Shown here one piece after another: positions 27,265 through 35,832 of a DNA stretch of 64,000 bases. The position numbers were made by a program, and so were the translations under genes. Positions within the stretch are counted from its first letter, which is position 1, and every line of letters begins with the position of its first letter. Below the pieces are notes generated by a model. It was not told the DNA's origin and did not search any database. It saw nothing but the letters and a program-made list of their open reading frames with translations. The stretch lies in the NCBI RefSeq assembly GCF_000426445.1, contig NZ_AUFJ01000011.1, positions 62,001 to 126,000 of the forward strand, in the 5' to 3' direction. Source of the stretch: Brevibacterium album DSM 18261 (GTDB lineage Bacteria > Actinomycetota > Actinomycetes > Actinomycetales > Brevibacteriaceae).

Positions 27265-28119
27265 CTGATCCTCCTGCGCCGGCTCCTCGTGTGCTCGCTC
27301 CTGCCAGGAGAAGAGCGCCTGCACGGGGAAGTGGTCGCTCGGCAGCGTGCCGCCGGGGGCGGCGGGGTTGACCGCCGCCCCCGTGCACCGCAGGCCCGCC
27401 GAGTGCAGCACCCAGTCGATGCGCGTGCCGCCGCGCCGCAGACCCCGGTAGCGGTGGAAGGTGTCCGCGTCGAGGTTGAGGGCCGGTGCGCCGGGGGTGT
27501 GCCGGACCGAGACGACGGCATCCGAGAGCGGGCTGTCCGGCCCGGTGAGCGCGGCGTGGACCTCGTGCTCCTGCGAGACGTTGAAGTCGCCCGTGACGAG
27601 CACCTCGGCGCCCGCGGCCAGTCCCTCCCGGGCCGCCTCGAGCAGCATCCCCACCGCGAGCGGCCGGGCGGCCTCCGAGCGGTGGTCGAGGTGCGTGTTG
27701 AGCAGGCGGAGGCGCGCGCCGGCCACCCGGTCGCGGAAGTCGATCCGGGTGAGCGTGCGCGGGTGCGCGGCCCCCGGCGCGCGCGAGCCGGGGGCCTCCG
27801 GGTCCGCGGAGATCCAGGACACCTCGACGGACTCCGCATCGAGCCGCTGCGAGTCGAAGACGACCGCGGTGAACTCCCCGGCGTTGCCGCCCTCGCGCCC
27901 CTCGCCGGTCCACACGTAGCGAGCGGGCAGTCGGCTGATGAGGGCCTCGAGCTGCTCGAGCTCGCCCTCCTGCGTGCCGATGACATGCGGCGCCTCGGAG
28001 GTGATGAGCTGGCCCCAGGCGGCCATGCGCGCGGGCCAGGGGCGGCCGTCGGAGGCCGGGTACCGGAGGTTGGCGCTCATCGCGGACAGCACGGGCCCGC
28101 GTGCGGGGAGGAGGCTCAC
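27262..28119 (-). CDS. endonuclease/exonuclease/phosphatase family protein
   Basis: A 285-aa EEP-superfamily metal-dependent phosphodiesterase. Catalytic motifs: MSANLRYPAS (Asn), IGTQEGELEQLEAL (Glu), LLNTHLDHRSEAAR (His/Asp), EVLVTGDFNVSQEHE (Asp/Asn), RIDWVLHSAG and a terminal PSDHFPVQA (Asp-His). It has no signal peptide, so it is likely cytoplasmic; DNA, phospholipid or sugar-phosphate substrates are all possible. I use GTG 28119 because a TACGCT -10 box lies 7 nt before it; the frame stays open to 28182. It is divergent from lepA. Confidence 0.85.
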   Translation of the reverse strand: MSLLPARGPVLSAMSANLRYPASDGRPWPARMAAWGQLITSEAPHVIGTQEGELEQLEALISRLPARYVWTGEGREGGNAGEFTAVVFDSQRLDAESVEVSWISADPEAPGSRAPGAAHPRTLTRIDFRDRVAGARLRLLNTHLDHRSEAARPLAVGMLLEAAREGLAAGAEVLVTGDFNVSQEHEVHAALTGPDSPLSDAVVSVRHTPGAPALNLDADTFHRYRGLRRGGTRIDWVLHSAGLRCTGAAVNPAAPGGTLPSDHFPVQALFSWQERAHEEPAQEDQ

Positions 28120-28126
28120 GGCCCCC

Positions 28127-28132
28127 AGCGTA
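28127..28132 (-). promoter_or_regulatory. -10 box for the EEP-family gene, leaderless type
   Basis: Minus-strand TACGCT (28132-28127), 7 nt before the GTG start at 28119. The lepA promoter (candidate GACAAT, 28145-28150, plus strand) lies in the same gap. Confidence 0.45.
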
Positions 28133-28184
28133 TGGGACGTGTGGGACAATGTCCGGGTTCGAGTGAAAGGACGACCACACACCC

Positions 28185-30047
28185 ATGAGCCCCCAGGTGA
28201 GCGCCGAGGCCCTCAAGCGCATCGACGTGGCCGGCACGGATCCCGCGCTGATCCGCAACTTCTGCATCATCGCGCACATCGACCACGGCAAGTCCACGCT
28301 GGCCGACCGGATGCTGCAGATCACGGGCGCGGTGAAGCCGCGGGACATGCGCGCGCAGTACCTCGACCGGATGGACATCGAGCGCGAACGCGGCATCACC
28401 ATCAAATCGCAGGCCGTGCGCATGCCGTGGGAGGTCGACGGCACGCCGCACGCGCTGAACATGATCGACACCCCCGGCCACGTGGACTTCACCTACGAGG
28501 TCTCCCGCTCGCTGGCGGCCTGCGAGGGCACTCTGCTGCTCGTCGATGCGGCGCAGGGGATCGAGGCGCAGACGCTCGCGAACCTCTACCTCGCACTCGA
28601 GAACGACCTCACGATCATCCCCGTGCTCAACAAGATCGACCTCCCGGCCGCACAGCCGGAGAAGTACGCGGAGGAGCTCGCCAACCTCATCGGCGCGGAG
28701 CCCGAGGACGTGCTGCGGGTCTCCGGCAAGACCGGTGAGGGCGTGGAGGCGGTGCTCGACCGCATCGTCACGGAGATCAACCCGCCCGTCGGGGATCCGG
28801 ACGCGCCCTCGCGCGCCATGATCTTCGACTCGGTCTACGACACCTACCGCGGGGTCGTCACCTATGTCCGCGTGGTCGACGGCATGCTCCGGTCCCGCGA
28901 GCGCATCGAGATGCTCTCGACCGGGACGACGCACGACCTCCTCGAGATCGGCGTCTCCTCACCCGAGCCCGTGCCCTCGAAGGGTCTGGGCGTGGGGGAG
29001 GTGGGCTACCTCATCACGGGTGTGAAGGACGTGCGCCAGTCCAAGGTGGGCGACACCGTCACGAGCGCGCGCAGGCCCGCCGAGGAGCCCGTCGCCGGCT
29101 ATTCGGAGCCCAAGCCGATGGTCTTCTCCGGGCTCTTCCCCATCGACGGCTCCGATTACCCCGCGCTGCGCGACGCCCTCGACAAGCTCAAGCTCAACGA
29201 CGCCGCACTCGTGTACGAGCCGGAGACCTCGGTCGCGCTCGGCTTCGGCTTCCGCTGCGGCTTCCTCGGCCTCCTCCACCTCGAGATCACCCGCGACCGC
29301 CTCGAACGCGAGTTCGACCTCTCGCTCATCTCCACCGCGCCCTCGGTGGTCTACCGCGTCGTCATGGAGGACGGCAGCGAGCACATCGTGACCAATCCCT
29401 CCGAGTACCCGGAGGGCAAGGTCGCCCACGTCTACGAGCCGATGGTGCGCGCCACCGTCCTCACGCCCTCGGACTACGTGGGCGCCGTCATGGAGCTGTG
29501 CCAGTCCAAGCGCGGGCAGATGCAGGGCATGGACTACCTCTCCGAGGACCGGGTGGAGCTGCGCTACCGCCTGCCGCTGGCGGAGATCGTCTTCGACTTC
29601 TTCGACCAGCTCAAGTCCCGGACCAAGGGCTATGCCTCGCTCGACTACGCGGAGGACGGAGAGGACGCCTCGGCGCTCGTCAAGGTCGACATCCTGCTCC
29701 AGGGCGACCAGGTGGACGCCTTCTCCGCCGTCGTCCACAAGGACAAGGCCTACTCCTACGGCGTCTCGATGGCGGGCAAGCTCAAGGAGCTCATCCCGCG
29801 CCAGCAGTTCGAGGTGCCGGTGCAGGCCGCCGTCGGCTCGCGCATCATCGCCCGCGAGACCATCCGCGCGATCCGCAAGGACGTCCTCTCGAAGTGCTAC
29901 GGCGGCGACATCAGCCGCAAGCGCAAGCTGCTCGAGAAGCAGAAGGAGGGCAAGAAGCGCATGAAGATGGTCGGCAGCGTCGAGGTGCCGCAGGAGGCAT
30001 TCATCGCCGCGCTGTCCTCCGACGACGGCAAAGCGGAGAAGAAGTAG
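28185..30047 (+). CDS. lepA: elongation factor 4 (LepA)
   Basis: A ribosome-associated translational GTPase, 620 aa, that influences initiation and elongation under stress. G-domain motifs: [16 protein letters not shown] near residue 27, the [10 protein letters not shown] switch [17 protein letters not shown] near 95 and LNKIDLP near 150. The C-terminal domain specific to LepA is present ([20 protein letters not shown] near the end). The ATG at 28185 has GAAAGGA ~12 nt upstream. It is followed after 2 bp by hemW, a conserved pairing. Confidence 0.97.
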   Translation: MSPQVSAEALKRIDVAGTDPALIRNFCIIAHIDHGKSTLADRMLQITGAVKPRDMRAQYLDRMDIERERGITIKSQAVRMPWEVDGTPHALNMIDTPGHVDFTYEVSRSLAACEGTLLLVDAAQGIEAQTLANLYLALENDLTIIPVLNKIDLPAAQPEKYAEELANLIGAEPEDVLRVSGKTGEGVEAVLDRIVTEINPPVGDPDAPSRAMIFDSVYDTYRGVVTYVRVVDGMLRSRERIEMLSTGTTHDLLEIGVSSPEPVPSKGLGVGEVGYLITGVKDVRQSKVGDTVTSARRPAEEPVAGYSEPKPMVFSGLFPIDGSDYPALRDALDKLKLNDAALVYEPETSVALGFGFRCGFLGLLHLEITRDRLEREFDLSLISTAPSVVYRVVMEDGSEHIVTNPSEYPEGKVAHVYEPMVRATVLTPSDYVGAVMELCQSKRGQMQGMDYLSEDRVELRYRLPLAEIVFDFFDQLKSRTKGYASLDYAEDGEDASALVKVDILLQGDQVDAFSAVVHKDKAYSYGVSMAGKLKELIPRQQFEVPVQAAVGSRIIARETIRAIRKDVLSKCYGGDISRKRKLLEKQKEGKKRMKMVGSVEVPQEAFIAALSSDDGKAEKK

Positions 30048-30049
30048 GG

Positions 30050-31282
30050 GTGCCCGCCCAGCCCGAGGGCGGGCCGGCGCCCCGCACAGGCGCCCTGCCC
30101 GAGGAAGCGGCGGCGCGGGCGGGGGCGGAGACGTTCAGCGCCTACGTCCACGTGCCGTACTGCCGTGTGCGGTGCGGGTACTGCGATTTCAACACATACA
30201 CGGCCGAGGAGCTGGGCCCCGGGGCCAACCGGGAGGACTACCGGGAGCAGCTCGGCCGGGAGATCGCGCTCTCGCGGCGCGTGCTCGCGGACACGGCGCT
30301 GGCTTCCCGGCCGTTCGACACGGTGTTCTTCGGCGGCGGCACGCCCACTCTGCTGCCGGCGGAGACCCTGGCCGGCGTCCTCGAAGACCTCCGCGCGGGC
30401 TTCGGGCTCGCCGCGGACGCCGAGGTCACGACCGAGGCCAACCCCGATTCCGTCGACGCCGCGTACTTCCGCACCCTGCGGTCCGCGGGCTTCACCCGGG
30501 TCTCGCTCGGCATGCAGTCAGCGGTCCCGCACGTCCTGGACGTGCTCGACCGCACACACGACCCCGCCCGGATCGGCGGCGTCGTCGCCGCGGCGAAGGA
30601 GGCCGGCCTGCAGGTGAGCCTGGACCTCATCTACGGCACGCCGGGGGAGAGCCTCGCCGACTGGCGCACGAGCCTGGAGGCGGTGCTCGCGCACCGGCCC
30701 GACCACGTGTCCGCGTACTCCCTCATCGTGGAGCCGGGCACCCGGATGGGTGCGCAGGTGCGCCGCGGGGAGCTGCCGATGCCGGCCGAGGACGACCTCG
30801 CGGACAAGTACGAGCTCGCCGATGCGCTGCTCGGCGAGGCGGGCCTGCAGTGGTACGAGGTGAGCAACTTCGCGACCGCTCCCGGGAGCCGGTGCCGCCA
30901 CAACCTCGCCTACTGGCGGGGAGCGGACTGGTGGGGATACGGACCCGGGGCGCACTCGCACATCGGCGGAGTCCGCTGGTGGAACGCCAAGCATCCGCGG
31001 GCCTGGGCCGGCCGGCTCGAGCAGGAGGCCTCACCCGCGGTCGGCCGCGAGGTCCTCGATGCGGACACGCGGGCGCTCGAGGAGATCATGCTCGCGCTCC
31101 GCGTCGACGGCGAGTACCCGCTTGCGCGGCTCGCGGACTCCGCCAGACCCGTCATCGCGCGTCTCCTCGCCGAGGGCCTGCTGGGCGCCGAGACCGTCCG
31201 CACGGGGCGGATCCACCTCACGCTGCGCGGCCGTCTGCTCGCGGACGGGATCGTCCGGGAGCTCGCCGACCACCTGCGCTGA
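30050..31282 (+). CDS. hemW: HemW-type radical SAM protein
   Basis: A 410-aa radical SAM protein. The iron-sulfur motif CRVRCGYC lies near residues 38-45 within YVHVPYCRVRCGYCDFN, followed by DTVFFGGGTPTLLPAETL, EANPDSVD and the C-terminal HemN domain (EEIMLALRVDGEYPLARL). HemW proteins were once called oxygen-independent coproporphyrinogen oxidases but act as heme chaperones; the CX3CX2C pattern without the extra HemN cysteine fits HemW. I use GTG 30050, which has GGAG 11 nt upstream and lies 2 bp after the lepA stop. Confidence 0.92.
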   Translation: MPAQPEGGPAPRTGALPEEAAARAGAETFSAYVHVPYCRVRCGYCDFNTYTAEELGPGANREDYREQLGREIALSRRVLADTALASRPFDTVFFGGGTPTLLPAETLAGVLEDLRAGFGLAADAEVTTEANPDSVDAAYFRTLRSAGFTRVSLGMQSAVPHVLDVLDRTHDPARIGGVVAAAKEAGLQVSLDLIYGTPGESLADWRTSLEAVLAHRPDHVSAYSLIVEPGTRMGAQVRRGELPMPAEDDLADKYELADALLGEAGLQWYEVSNFATAPGSRCRHNLAYWRGADWWGYGPGAHSHIGGVRWWNAKHPRAWAGRLEQEASPAVGREVLDADTRALEEIMLALRVDGEYPLARLADSARPVIARLLAEGLLGAETVRTGRIHLTLRGRLLADGIVRELADHLR

Positions 31283-31284
31283 TC

Positions 31285-31319
31285 CTCATTTCACGAGAGC
31301 CGGGGCTCATTTCACGAGA
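31285..31319. repeat. 21-bp-period duplication of a gene 3' end
   Basis: CTCATTTCACGAGA occurs at 31285-31298 and 31306-31319. The second copy holds the stop codon of the DUF4870 gene (TCA at 31307-31309, minus strand), so its last codons are duplicated immediately downstream. Confidence 0.75.
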
Positions 31320-31762
31320 TCGGGGACGAGGGGCATGCGGAAGACCTCGCCCTGGCTCGCCCGCACCGCGGCGATGATCTGGAACACCCACCCCGTGACC
31401 ACGACGAGCGGGAGGAGCACGAAGCCGATGCCTGCGAACATGAGCAGGCTGGAGGCGATGCCGGCGAGGAAGAGCATGATCTGCAGGTTGAGCGACTGCC
31501 GGGACTGCTCGCGGACGAAGGGAGCGTCGTCCTTCTTCAGGAGGAAGACGATGAGGGGCACCAGGACGCTGACGAACAGCGCACCGAGGTGCGTGAGCAG
31601 GGACACGGTGCGGTCGTCCTGCGAGGCGTGCCAGTAGGCGGCCGAGCCGGTGCCGTAGGCCGCGGCCGGGTGCGGGCCGCGCAGCGGGGGACCGCCGTGC
31701 GCGGGCTGCGGCGTTCCGTATGGGTGAGGGTGGCCGTAGTGCGGATCGTACGAGCTGTTCAT
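31307..31762 (-). CDS. DUF4870-family membrane protein
   Basis: A 151-aa membrane protein. The first ~50 residues are Pro/Gly/His/Tyr-rich; the rest is DUF4870, with three hydrophobic helices beginning VSLLTHLGALFVSVLVPLIV, the conserved FVREQSRQSLNLQIMLFL and a last helix VVTGWVFQIIAAVRASQGE. The function of the family is unknown. ATG 31762 has a good GGGAGG 5 nt upstream. It is convergent with hemW; its 3' end is duplicated between the two genes. Confidence 0.88.
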   Translation of the reverse strand: MNSSYDPHYGHPHPYGTPQPAHGGPPLRGPHPAAAYGTGSAAYWHASQDDRTVSLLTHLGALFVSVLVPLIVFLLKKDDAPFVREQSRQSLNLQIMLFLAGIASSLLMFAGIGFVLLPLVVVTGWVFQIIAAVRASQGEVFRMPLVPDLVK

Positions 31763-31844
31763 GCCTCCCAGCCTCGCACGCGTCCATCCCGTCCGCGAGA
31801 GGGATATCCCCCGGGATCCCGCGGCGGACCGCCTCAGCGCCTGC

Positions 31845-32708
31845 TCAGTGGCGGCCGACCGTGACGAAGTCGATGAGCTCCTCGACCCGGCCCGAGAGGG
31901 TCGGCTCCACGTCCCCGATCGTCCGCACCGAGCCGAGGATCCTCGCCCAGGCCCGGGCGACGTCCCGGTGATCGGCGTGCGGCCAGCCGATGCGCGCGAG
32001 GATCCCGGTCTTCCAGTCCTCGCCGCGCGGCACCGTGGGCCAGGCGCGGATGCCCACGACATGCGGGCGGATCGCCTGCCACACGTCCACGAAGGGATGC
32101 CCGATCACCCGGACATGGCCGGCCCACCGCCGATCGGCCATGACGGCCCCGGCGATCCGCGACTCCTTCGTCCCCGCGACCATGTGGTCGGCGAGCACGC
32201 CGACCCGGTGCCCGGCGTCCGGGCCGAACTCCTCGAGCGCGCCGGCGAGGTCGTCGAGCCCGCCCAGCGGCTCGACGACGACCCCCTCGATCCTGAGGTC
32301 GTCGCCCCAGATCGCCTCGACGAGCTCGGCATCGTGCTTCCCCTCGACCCAGATGCGGCTGCCCCGGGCCACCCGCGCCTTCGCCCCGGCCACCGCCCGC
32401 GAGCCCGAGGCCGTGCGCGCCGGCTGCCGTATTCGCGCCCGGGGAGCGGGGCGGACGAGCACGCAGGGGCGGCCCTCGACGAGATAGCCCGGTCCCAGGG
32501 GGAACGAGGCGCGAGCTCCGCGCCGGTCCTCGAGCACCATCGCGATGCCGCCGGCGGCCTTCTCGACGCGGATCACCGCGCCGACGAAGCCCGTCTCGGG
32601 GACCTCGACCACGAGGCCGGGTGCGGCGGGCACCTCGGGCAGCTGCTTCCGTGCGTGCGTGCGCCCGGACGCGAGGACGTCCCGGCCGTAGAGATCATGG
32701 ATCGGCAT
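31845..32708 (-). CDS. DUF3097-family protein
   Basis: A 287-aa soluble protein of the actinobacterial DUF3097 family. Recognisable stretches are YGRDVLASGRTHARKQLPEV at the N-terminus, WVEGKHDAELVEAIWGDDL in the middle (resembling a TOPRIM-like WVEGKxDAE segment), VLADHMVAGTKESRIA and HPFVDVWQAIRPHVVGI. The WVEGKHDAE and VLADH blocks suggest a TOPRIM-type metal-binding fold, but no activity is established to my knowledge. The ATG at 32708 lies 7 nt after a TATCGT -10 box. It is divergent from hrcA. Confidence 0.88.
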   Translation of the reverse strand: MPIHDLYGRDVLASGRTHARKQLPEVPAAPGLVVEVPETGFVGAVIRVEKAAGGIAMVLEDRRGARASFPLGPGYLVEGRPCVLVRPAPRARIRQPARTASGSRAVAGAKARVARGSRIWVEGKHDAELVEAIWGDDLRIEGVVVEPLGGLDDLAGALEEFGPDAGHRVGVLADHMVAGTKESRIAGAVMADRRWAGHVRVIGHPFVDVWQAIRPHVVGIRAWPTVPRGEDWKTGILARIGWPHADHRDVARAWARILGSVRTIGDVEPTLSGRVEELIDFVTVGRH

Positions 32709-32715
32709 TCCGCTC

Positions 32716-32721
32716 ACGATA
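32716..32721 (-). promoter_or_regulatory. -10 box for the DUF3097 gene, leaderless type
   Basis: Minus-strand TATCGT (32721-32716), 7 nt before the ATG at 32708. Confidence 0.5.
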
Positions 32722-32768
32722 CCGTCCGCCCTCGCCGGGGCGGGTGGATACACGCGGGGGAGGGGGAG

Positions 32769-32774
32769 TAGGAT
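32769..32774 (+). promoter_or_regulatory. -10 box for hrcA
   Basis: TAGGAT directly abutting the CIRCE element; the last T is shared with its left arm. Confidence 0.55.
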
Positions 32775-32800
32775 TGGCACTCGTCGGCGGTGAGTGCCAG
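32774..32800 (+). promoter_or_regulatory. CIRCE operator of hrcA
   Basis: TTGGCACTC-N9-GAGTGCCAG matches the CIRCE consensus TTAGCACTC-N9-GAGTGCTAA with G/C changes at outer positions and exact 9-bp spacing. It covers the expected transcription start, 45 bp before hrcA, the classic place for HrcA repression of its own operon in the absence of heat stress. Confidence 0.88.
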
Positions 32801-32844
32801 AGCGGCCGCGGGAGCGGACCGCCGATGTGCAGGAGGGATGAGGT

Positions 32845-33855
32845 GTGAACGACGACCGGCGTGCACGGGTGCTCCAGGCGATCGTGGAGGACTACGTGTC
32901 CACCAATGAGCCCGTGGGATCCAAGGCCCTCGTGGAGAAGCACCGCCTCGGCGTCTCCAGCGCGACCATCCGCAACGACATGGCGGCCCTGGAGCAGGCG
33001 GGGCTCATCGCCCAGCCGCACACCTCGGCCGGGCGCATCCCCACGGACAAGGGCTACCGCCACTTCGTCGACCGCATCGACGAGATCAAGCCGCTCTCGG
33101 CCGCGGAGAAGCGGGCCGTCGCCCGCGTCCTCTCGCATCCCGTCGACATCGACGACATCCTCGACCGGACCGTGCGGCTGCTGTCGCAGCTCACGCACCA
33201 GGTGGCGCTCGTGCAGTACCCGCGCGTGTCGACCGCCGCGGTGCGCCACGTCGAGCTCGTGGACCTCGCACCGGCGCGCGTGCTCGTGGTCCTCATCACG
33301 AGCAGCGGGCAGGTCGAGCAGCGGCTCGCGGACACGGGCCGGGAGATCGCCTCCGCGGAGATCGAGGACCTCCGGGACCTCTTCCGCGCGGCGCTCACCG
33401 CGATGCCCGTCGCGCAGGTGCCGGCAGGCGTCGCCGCGCTCGAGGTCCGGCCCGAGCTCGCCGATGTCGCCGCGGCGGTCGGCGAGGTGCTCTCCGACCT
33501 CTCGCGGACCTTCCGCACCGAGCGGCTCGTCATGGCCGGCACCGCCAACCTGGCCCGGGCCGGCACCGAGCTCGGCGCGAGCATCGGGCCCCTGCTGGAG
33601 GCCTTCGAGGAGCAGGTGGTGCTGCTGCGCCTCCTCTCCGGGATGGCCGCCGAGGGCCCCGATGTCGCGGTGAGCATCGGCAGCGAGAACGCGCTCGACG
33701 GCTTCGCCACGACCTCGCTCGTGGCGACCAACTACCTCTCCGACGGGGTCGAGTCGAGGATGGCGGTCCTGGGCCCGACCCGCATGGACTATCCGACCAC
33801 CATGGCGGCGCTGCGTTCGGTCGCCCGCTACGTGTCCGCCATACTGAATGACTGA
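32845..33855 (+). CDS. hrcA: heat-inducible transcription repressor HrcA
   Basis: A 336-aa repressor that binds CIRCE and requires GroE-type chaperones for activity in studied bacteria. The N-terminal winged helix is clear (VLQAIVEDYVSTNEPVGSK, then SSATIRNDMAALEQAGLI), followed by the HrcA core with QVALVQYPR and the C-terminal SVARYVSAIL. The GTG at 32845 has AGGAGGG about 12 nt upstream. It is autoregulated through the CIRCE site at 32774-32800 and is followed by dnaJ. Confidence 0.96.
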   Translation: MNDDRRARVLQAIVEDYVSTNEPVGSKALVEKHRLGVSSATIRNDMAALEQAGLIAQPHTSAGRIPTDKGYRHFVDRIDEIKPLSAAEKRAVARVLSHPVDIDDILDRTVRLLSQLTHQVALVQYPRVSTAAVRHVELVDLAPARVLVVLITSSGQVEQRLADTGREIASAEIEDLRDLFRAALTAMPVAQVPAGVAALEVRPELADVAAAVGEVLSDLSRTFRTERLVMAGTANLARAGTELGASIGPLLEAFEEQVVLLRLLSGMAAEGPDVAVSIGSENALDGFATTSLVATNYLSDGVESRMAVLGPTRMDYPTTMAALRSVARYVSAILND

Positions 33856-33906
33856 GCACCGCACGGCTGAGCAGCCGGCCCGGACGAACGAGGAGATCCC
33901 GCACAC

Positions 33907-35025
33907 GTGAGCGATCACTACGAGACCCTGGGCGTGTCCAAGGACGCGTCCGATGCGGACATCAAGAAGGCCTACCGCAGGCTCGCGCGGAAGCTGCACC
34001 CGGATGTCAGCCCGGGCAGCGAGGACGAGTTCAAGCGCGTGTCGCTGGCCTACGACGTCCTCTCCGACCCGGAGAAGCGCAGGAACTACGACATGGGCGG
34101 CGGCGAGAACGGCCAGGCCGGGCCCGGTGCCGGCTTCGGGGGCTTCTCGGACCTGTTCGAGACCTTCTTCGGCGGCGGCGCCTCCGCCGGCGGACGCCCC
34201 CAGCCCGCCTCGCGCACCCGCCGCGGCAAGGATGCGCTCGTCGCCCTGCGCATCGACCTCGCCACGGCGGCCTTCGGCGGCACCGCCGATGTCGACATCG
34301 TCACCGCGCACACCTGCGAGACGTGCTCCGGCTCCGGCGCGCGACCCGGCACCGAGGTACCGACCTGCTCGATGTGCCACGGCGCCGGTTCGGTGCAGCA
34401 GATGACCCGCACGCTCCTGGGGCAGATGGTGACGAACCAGACCTGCCCCCAGTGCCGCGGCTACGGCACCGTCATCGAGCACCCGTGCGTGACGTGCCAC
34501 GGCGACGGCAGGGTCCGGGCCGATGAGACGATCACGGTCAAGGTCCCCGCCGGAGTGCGCGACGGCAACCGGATCCAGCTCTCCGGCCGCGGCGAGGCCG
34601 GTCCGGGCGGCGGACCCCGCGGCGACCTCTTCCTCGAGGTCATCGTCGAGGAGCACCCCGTCTTCACGCGCGACGGCGCGGATCTGCGCTGCACGCTCGC
34701 GATCCCGATGACGGCCGCCGCCCTCGGCGCCGAGATCCCGCTGGAGACCTTCGACGGCGAGCAGATCGTCGAGGTGCGGCCGGGCGCCCAGACCGGCGAT
34801 GTCGTCCGGCTGCGCGGGCTCGGTGCGGAGCAGCTGCGCCGGGAGGGCCGCGGCGACATCTTCGTCACCCTCACGGTCGAGACGCCGGGGGCGCTGACCG
34901 AGGAGCAGCGCGAGCTGCTCGAACAGCTCGCGCAGCTGCGCGGCGAGTCCGCTCCCTCCGGACGCGCCGGCGACCGCCACACAGGCCCGTTCTCGCGTCT
35001 GCGCGAGAAGTTCGCGGGCAGATGA
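33907..35025 (+). CDS. dnaJ: chaperone DnaJ
   Basis: A 372-aa Hsp40. The J domain has the HPD motif at about residues 31-33 (KLHPDVSPGS), a Gly/Phe linker (GAGFGGFSDLFETFFGGG), four CXXCXGXG-type zinc repeats (CETCSGSG, CSMCHGAG, CPQCRGYG, CVTCHGDG; residues ~138-205) and the C-terminal substrate domain. It stimulates DnaK and prevents aggregation. As the hrcA-linked copy it corresponds to the actinobacterial DnaJ2 type. The GTG at 33907 has GAGGAG about 12 nt upstream. Coupled to rsmE by an ATGA overlap. Confidence 0.96.
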   Translation: MSDHYETLGVSKDASDADIKKAYRRLARKLHPDVSPGSEDEFKRVSLAYDVLSDPEKRRNYDMGGGENGQAGPGAGFGGFSDLFETFFGGGASAGGRPQPASRTRRGKDALVALRIDLATAAFGGTADVDIVTAHTCETCSGSGARPGTEVPTCSMCHGAGSVQQMTRTLLGQMVTNQTCPQCRGYGTVIEHPCVTCHGDGRVRADETITVKVPAGVRDGNRIQLSGRGEAGPGGGPRGDLFLEVIVEEHPVFTRDGADLRCTLAIPMTAAALGAEIPLETFDGEQIVEVRPGAQTGDVVRLRGLGAEQLRREGRGDIFVTLTVETPGALTEEQRELLEQLAQLRGESAPSGRAGDRHTGPFSRLREKFAGR

Positions 35026-35777
35026 GCCTGCCCGTCTTCCTCGACCGCGCACTCGTGCCGGCTCCGCCGGGCGAGACCCTCGCGCTGTCCGCGTCCGTCG
35101 CGAAGCATCTCGGAGTCGTGCGCATCCGCGCGGGCGAGGAGTTCGAGCTCGTCGACGGGGACGGCCTGCGCCTGCGGGCGGTGCTGGGCGCGGAGCCCGG
35201 GACGGCCGAGGTGCGGGCGGCCCTCCGGGAGGTCCGCCCGCGCCCCGAGCTCGTCCTCGTCCAGGCCCTCGCGAAGGGCGACCGCGACGAGCAGGCCATC
35301 GAGGCGGCCACGGAGATCGGCGTCGACCGCATCGTGCCGTGGCAGGCCGCGCGCTCCATCGCCCGGTGGCCTGCGAAGAAGGAGCAGCGGGCGCACGCGC
35401 GCTGGCGCTCCCTCCTCGATGCCGCCGCCCAGCAGTCCCGGCGGGCGTTCGCTCCCGAACTCGAGCCGCTCGCCCGCGGCCGGGCGCTCGCCGGCCGGTT
35501 CGCCCCCGACGACCTCGTCCTCGTCCTCCACGAGGAGGCCGAGGAGCACCTGACGGACGTACTCGCCGACGGCCCCGGAGCGGACAGCCCCCGCATCGTC
35601 CTCGTCGTGGGGCCGGAGGGCGGCATCGCGCCCGAGGAGATCGCAGCGCTCACCGGCCTCGGCGCCCGTCCCGTCCTGCTCGGACCCACCGTCCTGCGCG
35701 CCTCCTCGGCGGGCCCGGCCGGCCTCGTGCTCGTGACCGCCGCGCTGGGCCGATGGAGCAGGGGCCGGGCCGGATAG
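35022..35777 (+). CDS. rsmE: 16S rRNA m3U1498 methyltransferase
   Basis: A 251-aa SPOUT-fold methyltransferase modifying U1498 of 16S rRNA. The PUA-like N-terminus (HLGVVRIRAGEEFELVDGDG) precedes EAATEIGVDRIVPWQAARS and the knot region LVVGPEGGIAPEEIAAL with GPTVLRASSAGPAGLVL, all characteristic. It starts inside the dnaJ stop codon, so it belongs to the hrcA operon. Its TAG stop is the first half of the predicted phoH -10 box. Confidence 0.94.
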   Translation: MSLPVFLDRALVPAPPGETLALSASVAKHLGVVRIRAGEEFELVDGDGLRLRAVLGAEPGTAEVRAALREVRPRPELVLVQALAKGDRDEQAIEAATEIGVDRIVPWQAARSIARWPAKKEQRAHARWRSLLDAAAQQSRRAFAPELEPLARGRALAGRFAPDDLVLVLHEEAEEHLTDVLADGPGADSPRIVLVVGPEGGIAPEEIAALTGLGARPVLLGPTVLRASSAGPAGLVLVTAALGRWSRGRAG

Positions 35778-35780
35778 ACT
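35775..35780 (+). promoter_or_regulatory. -10 box for phoH made from the rsmE stop codon
   Basis: TAGACT; its TAG is the rsmE stop codon. It would give phoH and following genes a promoter independent of CIRCE, with a ~46-nt leader containing GGAAGG. Confidence 0.5.
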
Positions 35781-35832
35781 GGGATCCCGGTCCGTCCCGC
35801 GGACCCACGCACACACCCCGGAAGGAATCGCA

